A DNA stretch of 64,000 nt from Ruegeria sp. EL01 (GTDB lineage Bacteria; Pseudomonadota; Alphaproteobacteria; Rhodobacterales; Rhodobacteraceae): NCBI RefSeq assembly GCF_900313035.1, contig NZ_OMPS01000018.1:51433-115432 (forward strand), written 5' to 3'. Below the pieces are notes generated by a model, which saw only the letters and a list, made by a program, of their open reading frames with translations, was not told the DNA's origin and made no database searches. The translations under genes and the position numbers were made by a program. Shown piece by piece: positions 55,550 to 63,547 of this stretch. Each line of letters starts with the position of its first letter. The first letter of the stretch is position 1.

Positions 55550-57963
55550 ACGACCAGACCCTGACCCCCGAAGAACGCGCCGCCAACCTGAAGGGTATGG
55601 GAAGCTCGCGCAAACGCGTCGAGGATGTGCGGTTTACCCAAGGCAAGGGCAACTATGTCGACGACATCAAGCTGGACGGGATGCTGTTCGGCGACTTTGT
55701 CCGCTCCCCCTATGCCCATGCGCGCGTCAAAAACGTGAAAAAAGAGGCCGCGCTTGCGCTACCCGGTGTGATCGCTGTTCTGACTGCCGAAGACCTGTCG
55801 CCGCTGGGTCTGCACTGGATGCCGACGCTGGCCGGTGACAAGCAGATGGTGCTGGCCGACGGCAAGGTCCTGTTTCAGGGCCAGGAGGTCGCCTATGTTG
55901 TTGCCGAAGATCGTTACATCGCGGCGGATGCCGTGGAACTGGTCGAGGTCGACTATGAAGAACTGCCGGTTCTGACCGACCCGTTCGAAGCACTGAAATC
56001 CGATGTTGTCCTGCGCGAAGACCTGGATGGCCAGACCGAGGGCGCGCACGGACCGCGTAAGCATCACAACCATATCTTCACCTGGGAACAGGGCGATAAG
56101 GATGCAACTGAGGCCATTTTGGCTGAGGCCGACGTCGTGGCCGAAGAGATGGTCTATTATCACCGCACCCATCCTTGCCCGCTGGAAACCTGCGGCTGTG
56201 TCGCAAGCATGGACAAGGTGACCGGCAAGCTGACGCTGTATGGAACCTTTCAGGCCCCGCATGCGATCCGGACCGTTGTGTCGCTGATCTCGGGCATTGC
56301 AGAGCACAACATTCGTGTGATTAGCCCCGATATCGGTGGCGGGTTCGGCAACAAAGTCGGCGCCTATGCAGGATATGTCTGCTCGGTTGTGGCCTCGATC
56401 GTTACCGGCCAGCCGGTGAAGTGGGTCGAGGACCGGATGGAGAATCTGATGTCCACCGCCTTTGCCCGCGACTACTGGATGCAGGGCAAGATCGCCGCCA
56501 CCAAGGATGGCAAGATCACTGGCCTGTGGTGTCACACGACGGCGGATCACGGCGGGTTTGACGCTTGTGCCGACCCGACCAAGTTCCCGGCCGGGTTCAT
56601 GAATATCTGCACCGGGTCATATGACATCCCGACCGCTTATCTGGCTGTGGACGGTGTCTATACCAACAAGGCACCGGGCGGCGTGGCCTATCGTTGCTCG
56701 TTCCGGGTGACCGAGGCGGCCTATTTCATCGAACGGATGATCGAGGTTCTGGCCATCAAGCTGAACATGGACGCGGCCGAGCTGCGCCGGATCAACTTCA
56801 TCAGGGCGGATCAGTTTCCCTATCAATCGGCGCTGGGCTGGGAGTATGACTCGGGCGATTATCATACCGCTTGGGACAAGGCATTGAAAGCTGTCGACTA
56901 CGAAGGTCTGCGGGTTGAACAGGCGCAACGGATCGAGGATTTCAAGGCCGGAAAAACCCGCAAGCTGCTGGGGATCGGTCTGACGCATTTCACCGAAATC
57001 GTCGGGGCCGGGCCGGTGAAGAACTGCGACATCCTCGGGTTGGGTATGTTTGACAGCTGCGAAATCCGCATTCATCCGACCGGCTCTGCCATCGCGCGGC
57101 TGGGGACGATCAGCCAGGGTCAGGGTCATGCCACGACTTTTGCCCAGATCATCGCCAGCGAGATCGGCCTGCCTGCCGATGACATTACGCTGGAAGAGGG
57201 CGACACCGATACCGCGCCTTACGGGCTTGGGACTTATGGGTCACGGTCCACTCCGGTGGCCGGTGCGGCGACAGCGATGGCCGCGCGTAAGATCCGCGCC
57301 AAGGCGCAGATGATCGCGGCGTACTTGTTGGAGGTCCACGACAACGACGTTGAGTGGGATGTGGATCGCTTTGCTGTCAAAGGCGCGCCCGAGCGGTTCA
57401 AGACGATGAAGGAAATCGCCTTTGCCGCCTACAATCAGGCTATTCCCGGTTTGGAGCCCGGTCTGGAGGCGGTCAGCTATTACGACCCACCGAACATGAC
57501 CTATCCGTTTGGTGCTTATATCTGTGTCATGGAGATCGACGTGGATACCGGCGAATGGGACGTCCGCCAGTTCTATGCGCTGGATGATTGCGGCACTCGG
57601 ATCAACCCGATGATCATCGAAGGGCAGGTCCACGGTGGCGTGACCGAGGCGCTGGCCATCGCGATGGGTCAGGAGATTGCCTATGACGAGATGGGCAACG
57701 TCAAGACAGCAACGCTGATGGATTTCTTCATTCCAACTGCGTGGGAGACGCCGAACTATACCACCGATCACACGGTCACACCGTCTCCGCATCATCCGAT
57801 TGGGGCGAAGGGCGTGGGGGAAAGCCCGAATGTGGGCGGGGTGCCGGCGTTTTCAAATGCGGTGCATGATGCATTCCGGCCTTTTGGCCTTATTCAGAGC
57901 CACATGCCGCATGATCACTGGCGGATCTGGAAGATCGCGAATGGGCTGGGGATGCACGGTTAA
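55546..57963 (+). CDS. coxL: Carbon monoxide dehydrogenase large (Mo-Cu) subunit, form I
   Basis: An 805-aa molybdenum hydroxylase subunit that oxidises CO to CO2. The form I active-site loop AYRCSFR is present with C384, the copper ligand. The active-site glutamate is E759 in GVGES. The spacing from C to E (375 residues) equals that of Oligotropha CoxL (C388, E763). The ATG at 55546 overlaps the coxS stop; the frame runs back to 55357 through coxS, which I reject. Form I identity predicts genuine CO oxidation, unlike form II homologues. Confidence 0.97.
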   Translation: MNDQTLTPEERAANLKGMGSSRKRVEDVRFTQGKGNYVDDIKLDGMLFGDFVRSPYAHARVKNVKKEAALALPGVIAVLTAEDLSPLGLHWMPTLAGDKQMVLADGKVLFQGQEVAYVVAEDRYIAADAVELVEVDYEELPVLTDPFEALKSDVVLREDLDGQTEGAHGPRKHHNHIFTWEQGDKDATEAILAEADVVAEEMVYYHRTHPCPLETCGCVASMDKVTGKLTLYGTFQAPHAIRTVVSLISGIAEHNIRVISPDIGGGFGNKVGAYAGYVCSVVASIVTGQPVKWVEDRMENLMSTAFARDYWMQGKIAATKDGKITGLWCHTTADHGGFDACADPTKFPAGFMNICTGSYDIPTAYLAVDGVYTNKAPGGVAYRCSFRVTEAAYFIERMIEVLAIKLNMDAAELRRINFIRADQFPYQSALGWEYDSGDYHTAWDKALKAVDYEGLRVEQAQRIEDFKAGKTRKLLGIGLTHFTEIVGAGPVKNCDILGLGMFDSCEIRIHPTGSAIARLGTISQGQGHATTFAQIIASEIGLPADDITLEEGDTDTAPYGLGTYGSRSTPVAGAATAMAARKIRAKAQMIAAYLLEVHDNDVEWDVDRFAVKGAPERFKTMKEIAFAAYNQAIPGLEPGLEAVSYYDPPNMTYPFGAYICVMEIDVDTGEWDVRQFYALDDCGTRINPMIIEGQVHGGVTEALAIAMGQEIAYDEMGNVKTATLMDFFIPTAWETPNYTTDHTVTPSPHHPIGAKGVGESPNVGGVPAFSNAVHDAFRPFGLIQSHMPHDHWRIWKIANGLGMHG

Positions 57964-57987
57964 TCGGTTTCGAATCGGCTGTTGTTG

Positions 57988-58050
57988 GTTCGACCGAACG
58001 GAGGGGGTTCTACCCCCTTCGAACCTTCCCCGGGATATTTTTGGCCAGAT
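57988..58050 (+). repeat. Hairpin-bearing intergenic element between coxL and coxD
   Basis: Nested inverted repeats GGTTCG (57988-57993)/CGAACC (58020-58025) and AGGGGGT (58002-58008)/ACCCCCT (58012-58018), followed by CGGGATATTTTTGGCCAGAT (58031-58050). I recall this last sequence as a frequent intergenic element after genes in Rhodobacteraceae. It could attenuate transcription after coxL and lower coxDEFG expression. The rest of 57964-58068 is non-coding. Confidence 0.55.
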
Positions 58051-58068
58051 GAAGATAGGATCCTGGTT

Positions 58069-58935
58069 TTGACTTTGAGTGACGTGCAGAACGGGTTGGC
58101 CGCGCAGGGCTATGTCGCCGATGATCGGTTGGCGATGGCGTTGCATCTGGCGCAGGAACTGGGGCGCCCGCTGTTGCTGGAAGGCCCGGCGGGTGTCGGA
58201 AAGACCGAGGTTGCCAAAGCGGTGGCGGCCTGGCGGGACACCCGCCTGATCCGGCTGCAATGTTATGAGGGGCTGGATGCCAGCCACGCCATCTATGAAT
58301 GGAACTATCAGCGTCAGCTTTTGGCCATTCGCGCCAGCGAAGCGCAGGGCGGAACCAGCGAGACGCAGCTGTTTACAGATGACTACCTGCTGAAACGGCC
58401 CTTGTTAGAGGCTATATCCGCCGAGATTCCACCTGTTTTGCTGATCGATGAGATTGATAGGGCAGACGAAGAGTTCGAGGCGTACCTGTTGGAGGTTCTG
58501 TCCGATTTTCAGATCACGATTCCTGAACTGGGAACGATCACAGCACGCGTGCGACCGATTGTGATCCTGACTGCGAACGGTACGCGTGACCTTTCGGATG
58601 CGCTGCGGCGACGGTGTCTTTACAGCTTCCTCGATTACCCGTCACAGGAAACTGAATTGGCGATCCTGCAAGCCCGAATGCCCGATGTCGAGGCAACACT
58701 GGCGCATCAGATTGTTGGCGTTGTGCAGGCGTTAAGAAAGGAGGATCTGGAGAAAACACCAGGCATTGCCGAGATGCTGGATTGGGCAGCCGCCCTGTCA
58801 GGATTGGGGGTCAATGACCTTGCCCAATCACGCGATGAGGTACAGGTGACCCTCGTTTGTCTTCTCAAAACCGCTGCAGATTACAACGCTGCCCCTTCTG
58901 AAGTAATGGACCGCCTGATCGGAAAGGTGGCGTAA
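58069..58935 (+). CDS. coxD: MoxR-type AAA+ ATPase, CODH maturation (CoxD)
   Basis: A 288-aa AAA+ ATPase with Walker A EGPAGVGKTE, Walker B VLLIDEIDRAD and sensor 1 ILTANGTRDLSDALRRR. In Oligotropha, CoxD helps insert sulfur and copper into the Mo site of CoxL. I place the start at TTG 58069, 8 nt after an AGGA site. The frame opens at 57982, but that extension reads through a non-coding repeat. Its stop overlaps coxE by one base. Confidence 0.9.
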   Translation: MTLSDVQNGLAAQGYVADDRLAMALHLAQELGRPLLLEGPAGVGKTEVAKAVAAWRDTRLIRLQCYEGLDASHAIYEWNYQRQLLAIRASEAQGGTSETQLFTDDYLLKRPLLEAISAEIPPVLLIDEIDRADEEFEAYLLEVLSDFQITIPELGTITARVRPIVILTANGTRDLSDALRRRCLYSFLDYPSQETELAILQARMPDVEATLAHQIVGVVQALRKEDLEKTPGIAEMLDWAAALSGLGVNDLAQSRDEVQVTLVCLLKTAADYNAAPSEVMDRLIGKVA

Positions 58936-60122
58936 TGCAGGTCACCCGATTTCCCTCTCGTGCGCAGGGGCTTGCGGATCGCATGTCCGGCTTCATTGCG
59001 CATTTGCGCATGAATGGTCTGCGCGTTGGGCCAAAGGAAACCGGGGACGCGCTTGCGGCGCTGTCTGCGATTGACGCAACCGATGCAGTGCAGGCCCGGC
59101 AGGCGCTTTGTGTTTTGCTGGCCGGTGATGCCGAAGACTGGCGCCGTTTTGACGCGTTGTTTGACGCCTATTGGTTCAATGCAGGCAAGCAGCGCACGGG
59201 CATAGCACAGACGACGCACGTGCGCGTGCAATCGGCGAAACCCATGATCTGGCAAACACAGGATCAAGAAACTAAGGACACTCAATCTGGAATAGATCAG
59301 GCTACCACTCCTGATCCGGGCGACGGGGAGGCCGAAGGGATGGGCGGGAAGCTGATTGCGACCCGTACGGCCAATCTGTCGCGTCGGGATTTGCGCGAAG
59401 TCATGGATGAAGAGGCTCTAAAGCAGGCGGAAGCTGCGGCTTTGACCCTTGCGCGCGCCATTCGGGATCGCCGGTCGCGCAGGCGCAAACAGTCTCGTAG
59501 AGGATCAGCGCTGGATATGCGTCGGATCCAGCGTGCCAGCCTTGCACGGGGTGGCGAACCAATGGATCTGTTTCGCAAAGCTCGACCACCGCGCCCGATG
59601 CGGATTGTGGCGCTGTGCGATGTGAGCGGGTCGATGACGGTTTATTCTCGGGTCTTTCTCGCCTTCCTCAAGGGGCTGATCGGAAGCGGAACCGAGGCCG
59701 ACACCTATCTGTTCCATACGAGATTGATGCGCGTTACCGATGCGTTGCGCGACCACGACACCCTGCGCGCGGCTGGGCGGTTATCGCTGATGGCTGAGGG
59801 GTTTGGCGGAGGCACCGACATCTCTGGCAGCCTCGAGAGCTTTCTGAGCGGGTACGGCGCGCGCGCGCTGAACGGGCGCACGATCGTTCTGATCCTGTCG
59901 GACGGGTACTGCAGTTCGGATCCACAAGCGCTGGGCGATGTGCTGGCGCGCATTCGGCGCAAGGCCCGGCGCATCGTGTGGCTGAACCCGTTGAAAGGAT
60001 GGCAAGACTATCAACCTATCGCCGCTGCAATGCAGGCGGCTGAACCGTATCTGGATGCGCATCTGCCCGCCAACACGTTGGAGGCACTGGCGGCATTGGA
60101 GCCGCAGTTCCGAAAGCTGTGA
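58935..60122 (+). CDS. coxE: VWA-domain CODH maturation protein (CoxE)
   Basis: A 395-aa protein with an Arg-rich middle (RDRRSRRRKQSRRGS) and a von Willebrand A domain in the C-terminal half. The MIDAS motif is DVSGSM, with later TDISGSLESF and LSDGYCSSDP. CoxE works with the AAA+ CoxD in Mo-Cu site assembly (family knowledge). The stop is 11 bp from the coxF ATG. Confidence 0.9.
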   Translation: MQVTRFPSRAQGLADRMSGFIAHLRMNGLRVGPKETGDALAALSAIDATDAVQARQALCVLLAGDAEDWRRFDALFDAYWFNAGKQRTGIAQTTHVRVQSAKPMIWQTQDQETKDTQSGIDQATTPDPGDGEAEGMGGKLIATRTANLSRRDLREVMDEEALKQAEAAALTLARAIRDRRSRRRKQSRRGSALDMRRIQRASLARGGEPMDLFRKARPPRPMRIVALCDVSGSMTVYSRVFLAFLKGLIGSGTEADTYLFHTRLMRVTDALRDHDTLRAAGRLSLMAEGFGGGTDISGSLESFLSGYGARALNGRTIVLILSDGYCSSDPQALGDVLARIRRKARRIVWLNPLKGWQDYQPIAAAMQAAEPYLDAHLPANTLEALAALEPQFRKL

Positions 60123-60133
60123 CAGGAGCCCAT

Positions 60134-60946
60134 ATGGCAAATTTCGACATATTCGACACGATAGAGCGGCTGCGGCAGACCGGAGAGGCGTTCTGTGTGG
60201 CCACGGTATTGCGTACGGCCGATGCGACCTCGGCCAAGGCCGGAGGAAAGGCGGCGATCACGCGAGATGGTCAAATCCTGGGCCATTTGGGCGGCGCCTG
60301 CGTACAACGCGCGGTTCGATCTTCGGCACATGAGGCATTGGCCAGTGGGGCGCCACAGATGATCCGAGTCAAACCTTCGAAAAAGGTGGTGAACATGACA
60401 GACCCCGATGGCGTGCAGACATTCAAAAGCGGGTGTCCCTCGGGCGGCACGGTTGATCTGCTGGTGGAACCTTATCAGCACGCGCCGCGTTTGGTGATCT
60501 TTGGTGACTCGCTTATCGCGACCGCATTGGCCGCGCATGGCGCATTGGCCGGATTCCGGGTTTGCCTCTCCGAACGTGCAGAAATGAACGGTGCATACAC
60601 CCGTTTTGAGTTAGATAGGACGGCTGATTTGGGCATAGAAGCAAGGGACTTTGTGGTTGTTGCGTCCCAAGGCCACGGGGACAGCGACGCCCTTGAAGCC
60701 GCGTTGGAAACGGAAGCCGCGCGTGTTTCTATGGTGGCCAGTCGGCGCAAGGCTGATACGTTGACCGCAAAACTGATCGCGCAGGGAATGGATCCGCTGC
60801 GGGTTGCGCGGCTCAAGTCCCCGGCGGGGCTGGATATTCATGCGATCGATCCGCACGAGATCGCTTTGTCGATCCTCGCCGAGATCGTGATGTGGCGGAA
60901 CAGTGACAAATCCACGGAGCGGTCCCATGATGAGAAACTTGCATAG
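60134..60946 (+). CDS. coxF: XdhC/CoxF family protein, CODH maturation
   Basis: A 270-aa protein of the XdhC/CoxI family, with the N-terminal cysteine-containing block GHLGGACVQRAV and a C-terminal Rossmann-like part (LVIFGDSLIATALAAHGA). Such proteins bind molybdenum cofactor and help its sulfuration. The ATG at 60134 follows AGGAG; a GTG at 60119 overlapping coxE is the alternative. A separate CoxI is not present in the window. Confidence 0.88.
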   Translation: MANFDIFDTIERLRQTGEAFCVATVLRTADATSAKAGGKAAITRDGQILGHLGGACVQRAVRSSAHEALASGAPQMIRVKPSKKVVNMTDPDGVQTFKSGCPSGGTVDLLVEPYQHAPRLVIFGDSLIATALAAHGALAGFRVCLSERAEMNGAYTRFELDRTADLGIEARDFVVVASQGHGDSDALEAALETEAARVSMVASRRKADTLTAKLIAQGMDPLRVARLKSPAGLDIHAIDPHEIALSILAEIVMWRNSDKSTERSHDEKLA

Positions 60947-61054
60947 GCTCCTTCGGGTGTTCTGGCCTGTAAAACCCGAAACAACCGCCGAAGAAGCGGC
61001 GGAAACCGCACTTCTTGTTTTTCCAAGATGTTGCTGAACAAAGGAATGACATGA

Positions 61055-61507
61055 ATGGAATTGAGTGACGAAATTCGCATCTCGGCACCGCGTGACGTGG
61101 TTTACCAGGCACTGAATGACCCAGACATCCTGCGTGAATGCATTCCGGGTTGTGAAGAGCTAATCCAAAACTCGCCAGAAGACCTGGAGGCTAAGGTGGT
61201 TTTGAAAATTGGTCCGGTGAAAGCGCGGTTTGCAGGCGAGGTGACGCTGGATACCTCAAACGCACCGGATGGATTTTCCCTGAGCGGAGAAGGTAAAGGT
61301 GGTGCTGCCGGGTTTGCCAAGGGCGGCGCCGAAGTAACGCTTACGGAAGATGGTGCCGAGACGGTTCTGGCTTACACCGCTAACGTGAGTATCGGCGGCA
61401 AGATCGCGCAATTGGGCAGCCGGTTGATTGCGGGAACTGCCAAGAAACTGTCTGGGAAATTCTTCACGCGGTTCGGGGAAATCGTCTCAGAGCAGTCTGC
61501 ATCTTGA
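61055..61507 (+). CDS. coxG: CoxG-like SRPBCC protein (CODH membrane recruitment)
   Basis: A 150-aa SRPBCC/START-like domain protein: MELSDEIRISAPRDVVYQALNDPDILRECIPGCEEL is a CoxG pattern. CoxG recruits CODH to the cytoplasmic membrane for electron transfer to quinone. It lacks the hydrophobic C-terminal tail of longer CoxG forms. The 108-bp gap from coxF contains two small inverted repeats (TTCGGGT/ACCCGAA and CCGCC/GGCGG). Confidence 0.88.
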   Translation: MELSDEIRISAPRDVVYQALNDPDILRECIPGCEELIQNSPEDLEAKVVLKIGPVKARFAGEVTLDTSNAPDGFSLSGEGKGGAAGFAKGGAEVTLTEDGAETVLAYTANVSIGGKIAQLGSRLIAGTAKKLSGKFFTRFGEIVSEQSAS

Positions 61508-61950
61508 AGTGCGAGATCCACGGGCGCGGATCACGCCCCTGCTCTGTCAACCACCAGCATCTCATGGAAATGGCCATTCATAGCTGAGTTATTTTTCGAC
61601 GTTCTATCGGTCCAGGCGAGGATGTGGCCTATAGTCAATGTCCGCTTTTCTGGTGCGGACCTAGATCGTGATCCGGGCACGATGCTTCACTGCGTTGTGA
61701 AACACCCTCAAAGAGCGTGCCACGACGCTTCTTGGTCGTTTCACTATGCCCACTCGGTTCAACTCGCTTTACCCCTACAAAGACGATAACATCGTGAGAG
61801 AACCAGACCCGCTGATTGTCGGGCAAGCACACCACGTAATTCATCGATCCCAGCACATTCTGAGCGACTCTTTACACCCTGGTGCACGCTGAAGGATGGG
61901 GGGAAAGCGGGCGCGCCAACAACCAGCGCGCCCTATCCTTGGGGAGGAAA
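61508..61950 (+). other. Intergenic stretch with no supportable gene
   Basis: About 440 bp after the cox operon with no ORF I can defend; the minus-strand frame at 61635-61856 has no recognisable content. A segment at 61634-61658 (AATGTCCGCTTTTCTGGTGCGG) resembles decayed dispersed intergenic sequence like that near 41.6 kb. Base composition falls towards AT compared with the cox genes, marking the edge of an accessory region. Confidence 0.45.
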
Positions 61951-62034
61951 ATGATAGTCTACACTTCGAAATACGTTGAAGCGAACTCACTTGAATACAC
62001 TCAGTATTCCCGAATTTCGCAGTCTGGTCAGTGA
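61951..62034 (+). CDS. Possible short ORF (27 aa)
   Basis: MIVYTSKYVEANSLEYTQYS... ending SGQ, preceded by GGGGAGG with only 3 nt spacing. No similarity recognised. It is tyrosine- and serine-rich. First of several short ORFs with purine-rich ribosome sites ahead of the oxygenase gene. Confidence 0.25.
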   Translation: MIVYTSKYVEANSLEYTQYSRISQSGQ

Positions 62035-62116
62035 TGATTGTCACACTTCGCAAACCTTCTTGGATTCAACCACCAGCCCATGATATCCAGACCTCTTTTT
62101 CTTGAGGAGACCTGAC

Positions 62117-62233
62117 ATGGGCGGCTATTCAGCACACGAAACCCTGCAGGTTGCGAGTGTTCTAATGGATTACTACGGTTCTCACGTCTGCGAACACTCG
62201 TGGGTCGGGGCAAATCCCGAAGAGTTGATTTGA
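62117..62233 (+). CDS. Possible short ORF (38 aa)
   Basis: A 38-codon ORF starting MGGYSAHETLQVASVLMDYY and ending NPEELI, with a ribosome-binding site TTGAGGAGA 6 nt upstream of the ATG. It contains one cysteine and three histidines. No similarity recognised. Spacing and strand fit an operon with the next ORF, 41 bp on. Confidence 0.4.
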   Translation: MGGYSAHETLQVASVLMDYYGSHVCEHSWVGANPEELI

Positions 62234-62274
62234 AACCTATCTTCCAACAGAGTGCAAAGTGCAGGAGGATCACT

Positions 62275-62490
62275 ATGCAAAAGCCGGAAAGTTTCGAAAA
62301 GTTCTATTTTGCCAAGGTTGGCATGGGCGAAGCTTGTGGTTGCGCCGAGCGGATTATCGACGTCTTCGAATTCAACCGTAAGGGCGGCGTACCGTCGAAG
62401 CAGACGATAAAGCAAGACAAACGCAAACGACGATCCTTTCGCTCATGGGCCGTCAAATATGGTTTGCTCAGCCGAAAGCGTGGGGTTTGA
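62275..62490 (+). CDS. Small basic hypothetical protein (71 aa)
   Basis: A 71-aa protein with a near-perfect AGGAGG ribosome site 6 nt before the ATG (62275). The N-terminal half includes GEACGCAERIIDVFEF (a CxC pair). The C-terminal half is strongly basic (KQDKRKRRSFRSWAVK, then SRKRGV). No signal peptide, no recognised family. The frame extends upstream to 62200 without a better start. It could be a nucleic-acid-binding small protein or a remnant of a larger gene. Confidence 0.5.
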   Translation: MQKPESFEKFYFAKVGMGEACGCAERIIDVFEFNRKGGVPSKQTIKQDKRKRRSFRSWAVKYGLLSRKRGV

Positions 62491-62583
62491 TGCGGACCAT
62501 CAACGGAATGTATTGGCTTACATCATAACGCCATTGATTGGCTCATTGAGCATCAGTTGAGAGATAACTCCTTAGGGGCTGTC

Positions 62584-62637
62584 ATGGATGATGAGACACC
62601 AAAAAACGATGTACTGGGTAATTTTGCAGACCGCTAA
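62584..62637 (+). CDS. Possible short ORF (17 aa) directly upstream of the oxygenase
   Basis: A 17-codon ORF, MDDETPKNDVLGNFADR, with AGGGG 5 nt upstream of the ATG, ending 30 bp before the oxygenase start. It may be a leader peptide, a modified peptide or chance. Confidence 0.25.
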   Translation: MDDETPKNDVLGNFADR

Positions 62638-62667
62638 ATTTTTGCCACGCAAACTCAGGAGAGACCT

Positions 62668-63447
62668 ATGGAATTGCGCGACATTATCGACTTGAACACC
62701 TTTCCAATTGACGACGCGGATTTTCGGGCAGCCTGTAAGAAAGAGTTCGACGATACGGGTGTTTTGCTGATGCCTGGCTTTGTTCAAAAGGACGCAATCG
62801 ACGCGGTCCGGGATGAAGGCCTTGCCAATAAGGACAAAGTCTTCAAGTCAACGAAGCAACACAATGTCTATCTGACTCCCAAGGATGAAAGTTTCCCCGA
62901 TGATCACGCGCGCAACCGGCTTGTGACCTCATCCAAGGGATGCATCACCGACGACCTGATGCCGCAGAATTCGGCCCTTCGCACGCTCTACAACGCTCCG
63001 GTTTTTCGTAGCTTTTTGTGCGACGTGCTAGGCGAAGAGGCAATGCACGAATATGCCGACCCGCTGTCCTCTATCAACCTGCACTTTGCCGAGAGGGGAG
63101 AGGAGCTTGGTTGGCATTTCGACAATTCTTCTTTTGCGATCACGCTGATGGTGCAAGCGCCGGAAAAGGGTGGAAAATTCGAGTACGTTAATGCTGTTCG
63201 CGATGCCGACGCAGGCGAAATGGGATTTGAGAAGGTTGATGAAATTCTGGAAGGAAAAATACCAGTAGACTCCGTCTCTGTTAGAGCCGGAACACTGGTG
63301 TTCTTCCGTGGTCGCAATTCGATGCATCGGGTGGCACCGAACGAAGGCAACCTGACGCGGATTCTGGCCGTGCTGGCCTATAATGCAGAGCCTGGTATCG
63401 AGCTTTCTGAGGCTGCCCGGATGACGTTTTATGGGCGGCTGAACTGA
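62668..63447 (+). CDS. BesD/HalD-like Fe(II)/2-oxoglutarate oxygenase (probable amino acid hydroxylase)
   Basis: A 259-aa non-haem iron oxygenase resembling the BesD/HalD family, which acts on free amino acids. Metal triad: H150, D152 (GWHFDNSSFA) and H220 (SMHRVAP); 2OG-binding arginine R231 (LTRILAVL). True halogenases of the family replace the aspartate with glycine so that chloride can bind iron. The aspartate is intact here, which predicts hydroxylation. The substrate is unknown; lysine or other polar amino acids are plausible. AGGAGAG ribosome site. Located between short ORFs and an IS element in an AT-richer region. Confidence 0.78.
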   Translation: MELRDIIDLNTFPIDDADFRAACKKEFDDTGVLLMPGFVQKDAIDAVRDEGLANKDKVFKSTKQHNVYLTPKDESFPDDHARNRLVTSSKGCITDDLMPQNSALRTLYNAPVFRSFLCDVLGEEAMHEYADPLSSINLHFAERGEELGWHFDNSSFAITLMVQAPEKGGKFEYVNAVRDADAGEMGFEKVDEILEGKIPVDSVSVRAGTLVFFRGRNSMHRVAPNEGNLTRILAVLAYNAEPGIELSEAARMTFYGRLN

Positions 63448-63547
63448 GAATGTAATGATCCGAACATCACGCCCCCCAAAGCAGAGTCGTTGTGACAACT
63501 ATTCAAGACGACTAAGCATTCTTCACTAAAACCACACCAGGGCCATT

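Noticed and set aside
61635..61856. A 73-codon minus-strand frame in the gap after coxG
   Set aside because: No ribosome site, no recognisable motif, and it lies over sequence resembling a decayed dispersed repeat.
61841..62273. Overlapping minus-strand frames of 70-81 codons
   Set aside because: They run opposite the short plus-strand ORFs, have no convincing ribosome sites and show no family features.
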